NCBI GenBank assembly: GCA_000499405.2
Contig: HG738138.1
Location: 7,252,888-7,316,887 of the forward strand
DNA: 64,000 nt
Origin: Onchocerca volvulus
Taxonomy: Eukaryota > Nematoda > Chromadorea > Rhabditida > Onchocercidae
Reading direction: 5' to 3'
Shown: piece by piece, positions 27,784 through 38,202 of the stretch
Layout: each line of letters begins with the position of its first letter
Position numbering within the stretch: the stretch's first letter is position 1
Position numbers and translations under genes: made by a program
The notes under the pieces: model-generated
What the model was told of the DNA's origin: nothing
Seen by the model: only the letters and a program-made list of their open reading frames with translations
Database searches by the model: none

Positions 27784-28592
27784 GCGCACACAGAGATCAG
27801 TAATGATTTCATTTAGCGATGAAGGGCAATTATTTCCAGAATCTGTCCCAAATCGGCATCATCTCTCCCGCACATCATTACTCCATACAACTTGTCGCTA
27901 ACCCTACATTCCAGTTACTAATCTTGCATGCTAAAAAAAAAAAAAAATTTGAACATTTGTATTTCCTTGAAACTTGTGATCGATACTTTCATTTAAAGAA
28001 AAGTTCTCTACAGTTCCGCTAGTCTCAAATTTATCTTTTGTCTTTGTTCTCCTCTATCCATCGACAGAATTGCAATTTTCGGCCTTATCGAAATCGTTGT
28101 AACACAAATCCGACAAGTTTTTAAAATAAAAAAAAGAATTCTGAAAGGACTACAACGTCTCTAGCTTCCCATCAATTTTTTTAAATCAAGGAATATTATG
28201 CACTTCCCGACTATTTGCTTAGTTGATATACGCGAAAAAATGGCAATATTTCCGAATATAGAAATTTATTAGAATTTAAAATACACAATGCATACCATTT
28301 TTCAGGTCAAATTATATGGTTGGATGAAAATCCATCCACAAAAAGTAACAAATTTCAAAATGACCGGAACCAGTTATTTGAAATGCAATTAGTCATCTCA
28401 ATTTCACTTTCCATTCACTCAATATCTATTCCACCATTTACTGCGAGATAAAGTAAATAGCCCTCACCGATCAATCTACAAGGGATTCAATAAAATTTTA
28501 TAGCCACAAACAACCAAATGCCACGATAAAATCTTTTTTAGATAATTGGTTATAGTTACTTCACAGAATATTACTGTCTCCGATTAAAAATT

Positions 28593-28599
28593 TTGAAAT

Positions 28600-28655
<56 letters not shown>

Positions 28656-28660
28656 CAAGA
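28593..28660. repeat. (TA)n microsatellite flanked by an inverted repeat
   Basis: About 47 bp of TA repeat (28604-28650) flanked by TTGAAATTAT on the left and its complement ATAATTTCAA on the right, so the whole block is a near-perfect palindrome able to extrude as a cruciform. Confidence 0.85.
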
Positions 28661-29557
28661 TTTCGTATATAAATTTATTTCTAAATAAGTTTGAAGACAA
28701 TGCATACCTAAGTTAGAACGCAAGCGCTAATTCCTTACAGGGAAATGACAATAACAACATGAATACTCAATGACAATTTCTTTAATTAGAAAGAAAAACT
28801 CAAATATTGCTGGTCCTTTTTACTTCTCAAGTAGTTGTAGTCTCTTTCCAGATGATGTACATTGACCAACGACTGGCACTGATTTCAAATAAACAGAAAT
28901 AAAGATGCACAAAAACTTGTTCATGGTAAAAAACTGAGACATATGTGAAACTAATAAATTTATAAGTGCATATAGTAAGAGGAGAAGAGGAGATTTCACG
29001 TCATTTCCATTTTCTGTACTGAGATTTCTTAATACACACTCCACAGATCAATAAGTAGCAAACAAAACAGGAAAATGATAACTTAAAATAGATGTCACAA
29101 AAAAACAGCCCTAAATAACATTTACTGGAACGGGATAAATTGGCACAAATCAGAGTTCCTGAACTGAATTGTCATTCAGAAGTGAGAAAAACATCAAAAC
29201 CAATATACATTCTTCAACTTACAGGAAATAAGATGACAGGCGGCCGTAAATGAATCACATTTAGTAAAATTATCATAGAGAGGAAAAGTGTCCAATCATA
29301 GAATCATAAATAGATTAAAAGAGGAAAGTTTTAAGTGATAAACAAAGTGCTAATTTCCTAAAGGGAGCGATACTGAAGAATTTGCTTGTATGGACTCTGA
29401 TCAAAAGGCAGTGTGAAAAAAGCACGATGAGACAACCAGGAAGCCTGAATTTCCAGAAAGCTTTAGAAATTATGCAAAATCATCCTAAACCAACTTTAAC
29501 TGGAGAAAATTAAATAATCAAATTGGGATCGTGGGAAGAAAAGAAATCAAAAAGAAA

Positions 29558-30430
29558 TTACGTATGTCTCAGAGGTGGGGCAACAAGTATAATGGCATCA
29601 CCTCGAACAAACAACATAGGTATCTGACGTTTCGTCTGCTTATGCATTTCTTCAAAATTTTCCTCATCCAATTCAATGGTGGTTACTGTTTCTTCCACTT
29701 GTGACAATATCATATTTAAATGTTGATCAAACGCATGCAAACGACCTCGCACCTGGAAATTCGAAATGTTTCTTGAAATCATAAAGCACCATTGCAATAA
29801 CTACTACCGACAGATTAAAATAACAAAATTTTGTGCTGTTAAATCTAATTTTAGAATTTCTCACTTTCAAAGTCCCTACTTTTCTCTGCAATCAATTATA
29901 GGCGGAAAAGCCACCAGAAAAAGACTCAAATTGGCTAAAAACGCAGCAAAATTATAATTATAAGCAACAAATTCACGAGAAACCATTATCACTTCAATAA
30001 AAAAAAATTTAGTACGAGATAAGAGCTACTTTTTAATATTAATTCTACGTCACACAACCAAAGTCTCCAGAAAACCAGCTTCTAAATGCTTCCATAAGCT
30101 ACTGTTTAAAAACAAAACCGAAACACTGCAGACCTCACGATCGTTGCGCATTTTCACATAAATCCGTTCATCTAAACTTAATCGAATTAAATCCAATGGC
30201 TCTTCCACACCTGTGCTCAACACCTGTAAACGAAACTTATGAACCAATAAAGTGGCCAGTAACTTATAAGTTAAAATTGCTACTAATTTCAAAAAGCAAA
30301 CAAAGAACAGAGAAAATGCAAAAAATACAAGCACAATATGGCATGAGAGTAACAATAATGATTAACATTTTATGTTCGCGATGTATAGTACGAAAAAAAT
30401 TACATTTGTTTGTCCCTGTTCTGTTGTCAT
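29558..30430 (-). CDS. lsm-3: U6 snRNA-associated Sm-like protein LSM3
   Basis: Three exons: 30430-30404 (MTTEQGQTN), 30223-30134 and 29752-29558; 103 residues against 102 in human. Seen: [20 protein letters not shown] (Sm1 strand set), [15 protein letters not shown] with the Sm1 signature, and [19 protein letters not shown] (Sm2). Almost every block matches animal LSM3. Known: LSM3 sits in the LSM2-8 ring, which binds the 3' U tail of U6 snRNA in splicing, and in the cytoplasmic LSM1-7 ring, which promotes mRNA decapping. The tiny 27-nt first exon is supported by its in-phase GTAATT donor and its length match. Confidence 0.95.
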
Positions 30431-31460
30431 CCTAAACAGTCTCGTAAGCACACTTCCTGCAAACTTCCATCAAGTAAACATGGATGAACAAGACATCAAA
30501 ACAATACATTAAAGAAGATTTTCAGCAAAAAAAAAAAGTTAATCATTAACCACTCAGAGAGTTCGAAAAGTTCAAGCAAATTCTGAATATAATTTCAATA
30601 GTAAAGCAAGAAAAAAATGTCGATGCACAAGGAATCGTAAATTTGAATCTGTGATATCTTTGTAAAATTATGATAAACAAAATATGTATGTATATAAAAC
30701 TTTTATATTAAAAACATATCAAAATACACAATAAAACATGAAACACTCACGAAAACGTCATATTTCAATCCTTTGAAGGGCATAAATATCAATTTCTTGA
30801 AATTTATCGTGTAACACAGTTGCTCACATTTGGAATTCACAATATAAATATGGTAAGCTCCGGGAAAGTGTAAAATCAAAAATCACTCCAAATGTTGTTT
30901 TTATTTCAACAAATTTGCTAATTATATTTTTCCAATTTTCAATGACAGCTTAGCTGAGGGCTGTATTTCTTGTTTTCGATACAAAAGAATAAAATAATAT
31001 GATACTGTGTGTTAAAGATAAAATGAGGCTTAGTCTCTCAGATCATGTTATTTCATGTCGAACAAATAGTCTGCGGTAGTAATGGACTCAAAAAATAATA
31101 CAAAATATAATGTTCATATTTTGGCGACGTCAGAGGCAGAACTTTGAATGTAACTAAACAGCTCATCATAACAAACTCCACTGCCTTGTATATAAAAACA
31201 ATATTAATTTTTTCCTCTTTTTTTTTTTTTTTTAAAAGATGAACATCTACAATGTTATTCTCAATGTTTCGACAATCAAAAAGTATGACTCCAAAAAAAA
31301 AATGATTGATTTTAAATGAATCAAAATCTATCAAAGCGAAAAAGCAGAACCAAGCTGAGGTTGTTAAAGCAACACCGCCAATCAAGATTGAGTGTTGTTC
31401 TAGATAATCGAGCGAAAATCGGAAGAAATGGAATCACTAGCTCTTCAGAACATTACTGAA
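30431..31460. other. Spacer between LSM3 and MSS4 genes
   Basis: About 1 kb between the LSM3 start and the MSS4 stop. It holds no recognisable exon; T and A tracts near 31217-31235 and 31293-31301. Any LSM3 promoter would be here. Confidence 0.45.
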
Positions 31461-32348
31461 TTATTCCTGTTTGACACGACAAACAGCAACAAAGTGCGCT
31501 TTGGTCACTGGACACAGATAACCTACAGGACCATCATCACAATTTGCACATATTAAATATTTGACACCATCGCGAGCATGCGTAAAACCGATATTTTCAA
31601 AATCGAACATTCTCTCTACTTGCCACCTACAATAACATAGGTAAAATCTCTAAGTGCGACATCTCTTATTTACGAAGTCTGCAGGTATGATGATTACAAG
31701 TATTATGCAGGCATTAATGCAACATCTCCTTTATCGCATCTTGAATAAAACTTTGTTTACTGATCTCCTTTACACATGCCGTTTAATCCACTTTCTCATA
31801 AGGATTATCAAGAGAAAAAATGTCTTTCTAAAATATCTGAGATTGCTGAAAATATTTCCAAGTGTCGATAATGATAATGACATAATTTTTGGTTCTGATG
31901 AACTAGATATTAATGTCGCTCTAAATTACAAATCTTTTCTTCCCATAATTCTTTAATTTTCTAAACTGGTATTTGAAGTTCTGTATCACTGGCATTTTTG
32001 CAGTGTCAAAATTTTTAAGAAATAGCAGCGAAATATGCTTTCACGAAAAACAAACCATGAATTGATGACTTCTGCGCTTATCGAAGTACTGTCTTTCGCC
32101 TGTCGACAAAATGGTAGAGAAAATGGTTTGGCATCCACAAAGGACGCAACATTAGGAGACAATATAGCGCAGTTACACTGCATACAATGAATGGGAAGGG
32201 CATTTCGATTATTTGAAGAAAGATTCTGAAATACATAAGTTTAAAAAATTGGTGATAATATTATTTATCACAGTGAAATTAAGCAAAAATAAATGAACCA
32301 GAAATCTTCCAATGCAACTACAGAAGGGAAAAAACAATACAAGATCAT
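31461..32348 (-). CDS. MSS4/RABIF-like Rab guanine nucleotide exchange factor/chaperone
   Basis: Two secure exons, 32225-32056 and 31626-31461. Seen: IHCMQCNCAIL (first CxxC zinc pair), FSLPFC, INSWWQVERMFDFENIGFT (compare human HWLVEDMFIFENVGFT), YLICANCDDGPVGYLC (second CxxC pair) and a short tail ending VKQE. Known: MSS4 binds nucleotide-free exocytic Rabs and stabilises them as a chaperone or weak exchange factor. The start is unsettled: the first secure exon begins in phase 0 with no in-frame ATG before the CxxC. One possible first exon is 32348-32322 (MILYCFFPS, weak GTAGTT donor), only 2 bp after the stop of the gene upstream. About 120 residues with that exon, near the human 123. Confidence 0.82.
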
Positions 32349-32350
32349 TA

Positions 32351-33091
32351 TTATGTGCTGAATGAGCGCTGTCCATTCCGAAATGAATTGATCAAATTGT
32401 CTTTTAGTGCAATCCGCCGATTCAAATCAGCTATTTTTGCACGCTGGTGATTTTCGTTCCTGAAAAGAAGAGTTTCGTAGTTTTCTTATCATTCAAGTAT
32501 CTTTTCATAGAAGTTATAATACAAAGGAATTCCAAAAAAAAAAATCTCTAATATTCGCATTTATTTTTGATGCAAATAGCACCATTTCAAACAAAAAATA
32601 TTCGATATGAATAAATATCTATGTCACCAACAACATCTGTATCATACCCAGTTATGTCAGAAGCAGAATCAATGGATTCTTTAAACTGTTCCAGTGATGC
32701 TTCAACGTATCGTAGCTTTAATGCAATATCCGAACCGTTTCCCTTTTCAGCTCTGTAACGTAACAGCCGTTACTCGTTAATCAATTTATATCAATACTTC
32801 GATTAAGACATTACGACAGAAGATAGCGAGAGTAGTCATTGGACTTTAATGTTTCGAACAGTGAAACGAAAGCAGTCAAAATGAACAGTTAAAACAAATA
32901 CACACTTCACCACGTGCTGGATATGAATGACTAGTAATCCTAAAATATGCCTAGGATGAAACCATCAAACCAATTCCATTCAACGAATGTGAGAAATAAA
33001 TTAGAAAAACAACTTACAAGGCGATGAAATTGTGGATGCTGTTGTAAATGTTATTTAAACTCTTCAAGGCAGTGGTCCCATCCACACTCAT
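32351..33091 (-). CDS. Small coiled-coil protein, possibly Mediator subunit MED9-like
   Basis: Three exons: 33091-33018 (MSVDGTTALKSLNNIY..), 32752-32648 and 32459-32351; 95 residues, phases consistent (2, 2), with GTAAGT and GGGTATGA donors. Seen: a short helical start, then ALKLRYVEASLEQFKESID and AKIADLNRRIALKDNLIN, heptad-like helices, and a polar tail. The pattern of two helices followed by a short tail resembles the C-terminal half of MED9, but I see no diagnostic block, so this is only a suggestion. It is transcribed in the same direction as MSS4 with no real spacing; the two may share a transcript. Confidence 0.6.
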
Positions 33092-33950
33092 AATAGCCAC
33101 ATTTAGGGAGCTAAATCGACGAATGCATTTGGTCTATCCATTCAAACTCACCACACAAATAACAACATTCAACCGTCTTTTAAAAGTACTCTCCCCTCAA
33201 GCATCATCACTGCTTCCAGTCCGTCCTGTCCGAATTTTAAACTGGATTGTTCGGATACGATGCGGTTCATACGACTGTTACGCAGATTTGAAATACAGCG
33301 ATTAGATAATGTTATTTCAAATTGCTACATAGGGTTTGTCGAAGTGAACGCACGGAGGAGACAAGAATAGAAAAGTAGATCTGAGCTGAGTTCGGATGAT
33401 ATATTTTATTAATCTTTACTTCTAAATAACTTTACGATCTTTACTTCCAACGACTGGGACTGTATTACACCACCTCTTTTTTTTACATTAAAATAATTTC
33501 TAACATGTTACCATTTCAAATTGGATATCGATTTAAAATTGCTGAACAATACAATTTTCTCTTCGTAGCTGCGCGAACTCCCACTTTAGAACTTTTTTTT
33601 TCGTACAGTCAATGTCATTGCTGACCGATTCTTTGAATTATCCTGAAAAGTCTTTTTCACAATTCGCAGTAATATGTGATACAGAACAGTCTGTTTTCTC
33701 ATGTTTCTCATGTTGTAATATATGCTGTTTGAAAAACGGTTGCAGTGATGGGACGAAATCGAGATCTATTTAAGCTTAGGTTGCTTTATAACTTGAGCAT
33801 TATAAATTTACTTGAGTCAGTCATGCAAAACTCGAATAGACGCCTGTTTAATGCTTTTAGCATCTCTTCCAGCGTATTTTGTTTAGCTTTAATTTTTGTT
33901 TGACTTAGCAACAGCAGGACATGTCAGAGCAGATAGGCTTTTTTTCAGGC
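33092..33950. other. Divergent intergenic region
   Basis: About 860 bp between the start of the small coiled-coil gene and ATP synthase g. It is the likely shared promoter region. The 33100-33300 part is more GC-rich than its surroundings and has short ORFs on both strands, with no family match. Confidence 0.45.
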
Positions 33951-33970
33951 ATGTCAAAGCAGATAGGCCT
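33921..33970 (+). repeat. Short tandem duplication over the ATP synthase g start
   Basis: ATGTCAGAGCAGATAGGC at 33921-33938 recurs as ATGTCAAAGCAGATAGGC at 33951-33968, exactly 30 bp later and in frame. A pyrimidine-rich TTTTTCAG (33941-33948), probably the trans-splice acceptor, lies between the copies. Confidence 0.85.
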
Positions 33971-34985
33971 CTTCGAAAAACTGGCAAATGCCGCAGGTCA
34001 CATGTATCGCTATCAGTTAACTCAGGTAACTAGTAATAGTTTAATCGGTTAGTGATGTATTGCAAAGTGAAGGTCATCAGATTTTGACTATAGGAAAAAG
34101 ATGAGAAGTGATTTAGTAAATTATATGATCTCAACATCACAGATTGCTAGAAAAAAATGACTTTCGTAGCAAGATCCTGGGATCGAATTCGTACTATTTG
34201 TTTGAGGACTTTTGTAGAATCCCTGAAATTTTAATATTCTTACAGAGTCTTTGTCTTTTTAAGCTTCCTCGGCGAAAAGCTTTGTGGAAAGATTGTTGGC
34301 ATAAAGAACTAAAACCACCAACATTGGATGACTGGCCAGCTATCAAGAAGGATTTCAAGCAAATGATGGATACTGTTGTAAGCAGATCATATACCCAGTG
34401 GACTGTTATGGTAATGACTATCTGTTTTCTTCATATTATTTTTTGGTGGAATAGAACTTGTTCACGATAACAAGACAAACTAAATTTTGACAGTAAAATA
34501 TCAAAAATGGATTGCCTGTCTGATTTTAACAAGGTTACCCGTCAGAGTCATAGTGCAGTTTGTACGAGAACTTTACATGACATATTCTAAGCGCCATTTA
34601 TGCAGCATAACAATTTTACCAATCATCATATTTTATCAGTTATTGTCTGAGTTGAAATTAGATGGAATTGCAAGCTATTATCGAGATCCACTATTTCAGT
34701 GCAAATGTTCATATAATAAATATATTTCTCTTCCATAAATGTTCAAGAAGAAACTGGAAATGAAACTACTTGGTTAGGGAAAATTTTGTTTATTGTATGC
34801 GGTAAACAGACTCATTCTTTTAATAGGATACGCTGGTGCGAACATGTGTTGCAGTGGAAATAATTTGTTGGTTTTTTGTTGGCGAAGCTATTGGACGTCG
34901 TTCATTTGCTGGTTACATTGTTCCAGCAACTTATGTGGACAAAAAGATAGCGAACATGGCGAAGCATCACAAAGATAGCACTTAA
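33951..34985 (+). CDS. Mitochondrial ATP synthase subunit g (ATP5MG/ASG family)
   Basis: Three exons: 33951-34025, 34264-34410 and 34827-34985; 126 residues. Seen: LFEKLANAAGHMYRY, WHKELKPPTLDDWPAIKKDF, and a C-terminal membrane segment VEIICWFFVGEAIGRRSFAGY. This is close to the nematode subunit g pattern (LPPT..IP in vertebrates, WFxVGExIGxR at the end). The GxxxG-type positions in the membrane helix are seen only as GEAIG. Known: subunit g sits in the membrane part of F1Fo and helps dimerise the enzyme and shape cristae. I chose the ATG at 33951 because TTTTTCAG ends 2 bp before it; the upstream in-frame ATG at 33921 is part of a 30-bp duplication and would add ten residues if the site is not used. 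Confidence 0.9.
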
Positions 34986-36370
34986 GATATTGCTCCAAAA
35001 AACTGACGAACATCATAGCTATTCTAATTTTTTAATTATTTCGAAGATATTATCTGTTTTAGCTTTTAGATTAGGATGATCAAAAATTCAATAACATCTT
35101 GTTAATTACTGATAAATGCTTGTATTCAATATATTTAGTAACTGGACGATTAGATTTTTATGGTTATATTAGATGCTTCCAGATTCCGTATTAAGGAAAT
35201 GGAAAGTGAATTTTGATAAATATTAGTATAATGTGTTACATTGATATGATTTTTTTTTTTTCATCGATATATTTCGATAGATTTCGTATAATCTGATATG
35301 AAAAAGTGATGGCCTTCAGACATTTGTAGTCATTACATCCAAAAAAGATCTCATGACAATGTTGCAATTGTCAAAATTACAAATGTCTTTTTTTTTTTTT
35401 CAAAATTTTTTGAAGGAATTCAGAAAGTTGTGCATCAAAAGTATTCTTGCATCAAAATGAAAAATCACTATCACTATTAATATATTTCATTATCATGACT
35501 ATACCACCAGAAGACTCATTTTATGAGTATTTGCGTCATTGTGAAATTGTGTCTGGAACAGATCATTTAATCGTATATCATTTTAAAAGTTTATAGTTAT
35601 TAGCACGGCAATATCTTGTTGATGTCGATTGTTTAATCTATTAACAGTACTTCACTAATCCGACTGCATTATTGTGCGAGGATTCTTCGAGAGAAGTAAT
35701 TGTAGGACTAATTAAAGTTAAAGTGATGCAGAACAAAACATTGCAATAAAGTATAAAGTGAAAAAATAAAAGAAAGCAAAATAGTATGAGTAAATGCTAT
35801 TTAAACTTGAGGTTTTATCGCAACTAAAGCATTTTATGGCATAAATTGTAAATTTATGCATGAGAAAAATCTTCAGGAGGCATCAAAATTACCCTTTCAT
35901 TTATCAATGTCCATTCCATTCCTTATTTCAGAAATACTTTTTTGTCAACGATCTTTGCATCTACAGCATGAGTTGTCAAACAACGCCTACTCATTACTGT
36001 GTTATATCTCCTTTCTTATTCCACATGGAGGTAATGAGTGGAACTAATGATGTCTTTGTTCATCACTGAATGTATAGATTCGACTTATTTTCTACTGTTG
36101 AAAATTAGCTTCGCAGCCAAGTTTTACCTCATTACCCTCATCTCATCATTAGTTTTGTTGATTTTATTATTCTCTCACAAATTTTCTCTACTACCTACAT
36201 CCTCTTTCACTTCAATTTTTCTGTAAGCACTAACAGTATAACTTGGCATTGTTAATTCATCCACACAAATGCGTGTATTTACATACCTAGTTCTCAATTC
36301 TCATTAAACCAAACAAAGTTTGTCAATCCTTAGGTAACGATTCGGACCAACTTCAGATTCAGGCCGACAC
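34986..36370. other. Intergenic, no recognisable content
   Basis: About 1.4 kb downstream of ATP synthase g, with T homopolymers near 35251-35261 and 35389-35400 and short random ORFs. Confidence 0.45.
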
Positions 36371-36449
36371 CACTTTTTAATCCAGATAGCTCATGAAATT
36401 CCGGGTAGAAATGATCGGAACAATTTCCATCCAAGAATAGCATCAATTT

Positions 36450-36775
36450 TCTGCACAATGCTATTTCGGGTCATCATATTGCACAGCGCGGTTGCAGCTC
36501 GTGCAGCTCTGCATTTCGCCACATGCACCATAAAATACAGCGTAGTTGGCGGAAAATTGGAGTAAGACGAAGTTGTATATAAATGCAAGATGCGGTGGGA
36601 TAGATAATGTCGGGATGTTGAGTAAGAAGGAAACTGTTGGTTGTGTAGTACAGCACTTCTTATAATTCAGTGTCGAACAATATGGTCCTTCTTCCTCTGG
36701 AATAGATTTACAGTAGCGGTAACCAGTCATTCCGTAATCCAAGCATGGATGTGCACACTATTCGACATTAATCAT
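36450..36775 (-). other. Possible cysteine-rich exon of unknown gene
   Basis: This stretch is more GC-rich than its surroundings and has a minus-strand frame rich in cysteine: CAHPCLDYGMTGYRYCKSIP, PYCSTLNYKKCC, then YGACGEMQSCTSCN. The left boundary has a TAG directly before TGTGCACATCC that could be a splice acceptor. The segment between the two Cys clusters looks less coding and might be an intron. An exon-like frame just upstream (36925-36770) reads FGSFEVNIFSEASNKPIG. I cannot identify a family; it could be a secreted cysteine-rich nematode protein or a decayed gene. Confidence 0.25.
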
Positions 36776-36990
36776 CCAGCAATATCTGGGGAATTGTCCT
36801 ATTGGCTTGTTTGAAGCTTCGGAAAATATATTCACTTCAAAACTTCCGAATTTGGATGAATTATTTCTGCAAATGCTTTGGAATGATGTAACAAGCTTGC
36901 ATTTGCGTTCTACCATCCCGACATGGTAAAAAAAAAAGAAAAAAAAAAAAAGAAAAACGAATCTTTGGTTTGTTTTCATAACTTTCTCTG

Positions 36991-36997
36991 CTTTCAG
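36991..36997 (+). promoter_or_regulatory. Probable spliced-leader acceptor of TRAP-beta
   Basis: CTTTCAG is followed immediately by the ATG. No upstream exon with an open frame is needed, so trans-splicing is the simplest reading (inference). Confidence 0.6.
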
Positions 36998-38202
36998 ATG
37001 AGGTGGAAATTGCCGACATTTTTAATATTATCTGTAACTATTGTAGCTATTGTATATGGGGAAGATACAGATATAAATGACTCAGCACATATTGTTGCAT
37101 CAAAATTTACACTGTCACAATATGCAGTTGAAGGAATGGATTATGTTATTGATTATCGCCTTTACAATGTCGGTGATAGGGTAAGTGATATTGGATGTTA
37201 TAATAACTGTTCATTAGCCAGGCATCCACAGTGTAATATTTAGTGTAATACTAAAAATATTTTAGCACTAATTAATCAGTTCCAAAAGAACTGGATCAGA
37301 AGATGCAGTTTCATTGTTTTGCGTTCATTTATTTTGCCTTGTAAAATTCAAGTTATTACATTTAGGTGAATCTAATAAATATAATTGGCAGAAACAAATG
37401 AGAGATAGTATGTTTGTTAGAAAAGTTTTTCAGGCTGCTCTACGTGTAGCATTAGATGATCGAGATGGTTTTCCCACGCAAGCTTTTGATGTTATACGAG
37501 GCCTGTTACAGGTATTTTGATCCTGTATTAAATTTTTCTGATTCGCAGATATTTTTAATGATTTTAGTTAGCATATTATTTTACGGAAAGTTGACGATTT
37601 GTAAAAAAACTTGCGTGTTTTTTTAATTTCAGGTACGTTGGGAAAGAATAGGTCCCGGTAGTAATGTTTCACATTCAGTAGTGGTGCGTCCACGAGCTGT
37701 TGGTGCATTTAACTATTCATCCGCTCAGATAACTTACTATCCAACTGAAGATGCGAAGGAGGTGCGCATCAGTTATACAACTGCCCCAGGCGAAGGTCTT
37801 TTTGTTTTCATTTGATGAAGAATATTTCGAAGTTGAAATCCTCACTTCACATTTTTAGTGCATTGTAGTTTATGTTTTGAGACACTGCAAAAATCTGTAT
37901 TTACACTCGCTTCAGTGGTGGAACACTTAGCACTGGAGCAACACTAATAAAGTGGAGTTAAAATACAAGAATAAGTATTTACGTTAGGGGAAAATACAGT
38001 AAAACTTGGTACAAAAAATTGAAGAATATCTTCAGGATATATTTATCGACGAAAAGATTATGATCGGAAGTTTTCGGCAAAAGTAGGTGTATGGTTGGTG
38101 TTTTTGATGTTAGTCGCACCATCAACAGTAATTCCGTTCATATTGTGGTACAAGAGTAAGGCGAAATATGATCAGGAGACTCCGTCGAAAAAAAGCAAGT
38201 AA
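36998..38202 (+). CDS. Translocon-associated protein subunit beta (TRAP-beta/SSR2)
   Basis: Four exons: 36998-37180, 37434-37511, 37633-37795 and 38036-38202; 196 residues. Seen: signal peptide MRWKLPTFLILSVTIVAIVYG, QYAVEGMDYVIDYRLYNVGD, VRWERIGPGSNVSHSVVVRP with a conserved N-glycosylation NVS, YRRKDYDRKFSAKVGVW, a C-terminal membrane helix (VWLVFLMLVAPSTVIPFILW) and a lysine-rich cytosolic tail ending KKSK. All match SSR2. Known: TRAP-beta is part of the ER translocon-associated complex that helps insertion and glycosylation of selected precursors. CTTTCAG ends directly at the ATG, as for a trans-splice site with almost no 5' leader. Confidence 0.95.

Larger units (their letters stand above)
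22836..29557. other. Long gene-poor intergenic region
   Basis: About 6.7 kb between the PAX start and the LSM3 stop. It contains the PAX promoter side, homopolymer T tracts and two microsatellites (listed separately). One short exon-like fragment at about 23725-23781 on the plus strand reads SEDLFDSDDEASIFNFLE followed by GTAAGC, but has no partner exons I can recognise. Other ORFs look random. Confidence 0.45.

Noticed and set aside
27557..27901. 114-codon plus-strand ORF with a long poly-leucine stretch
   Set aside because: It is created by the (TTA)n microsatellite; no splice or start support.
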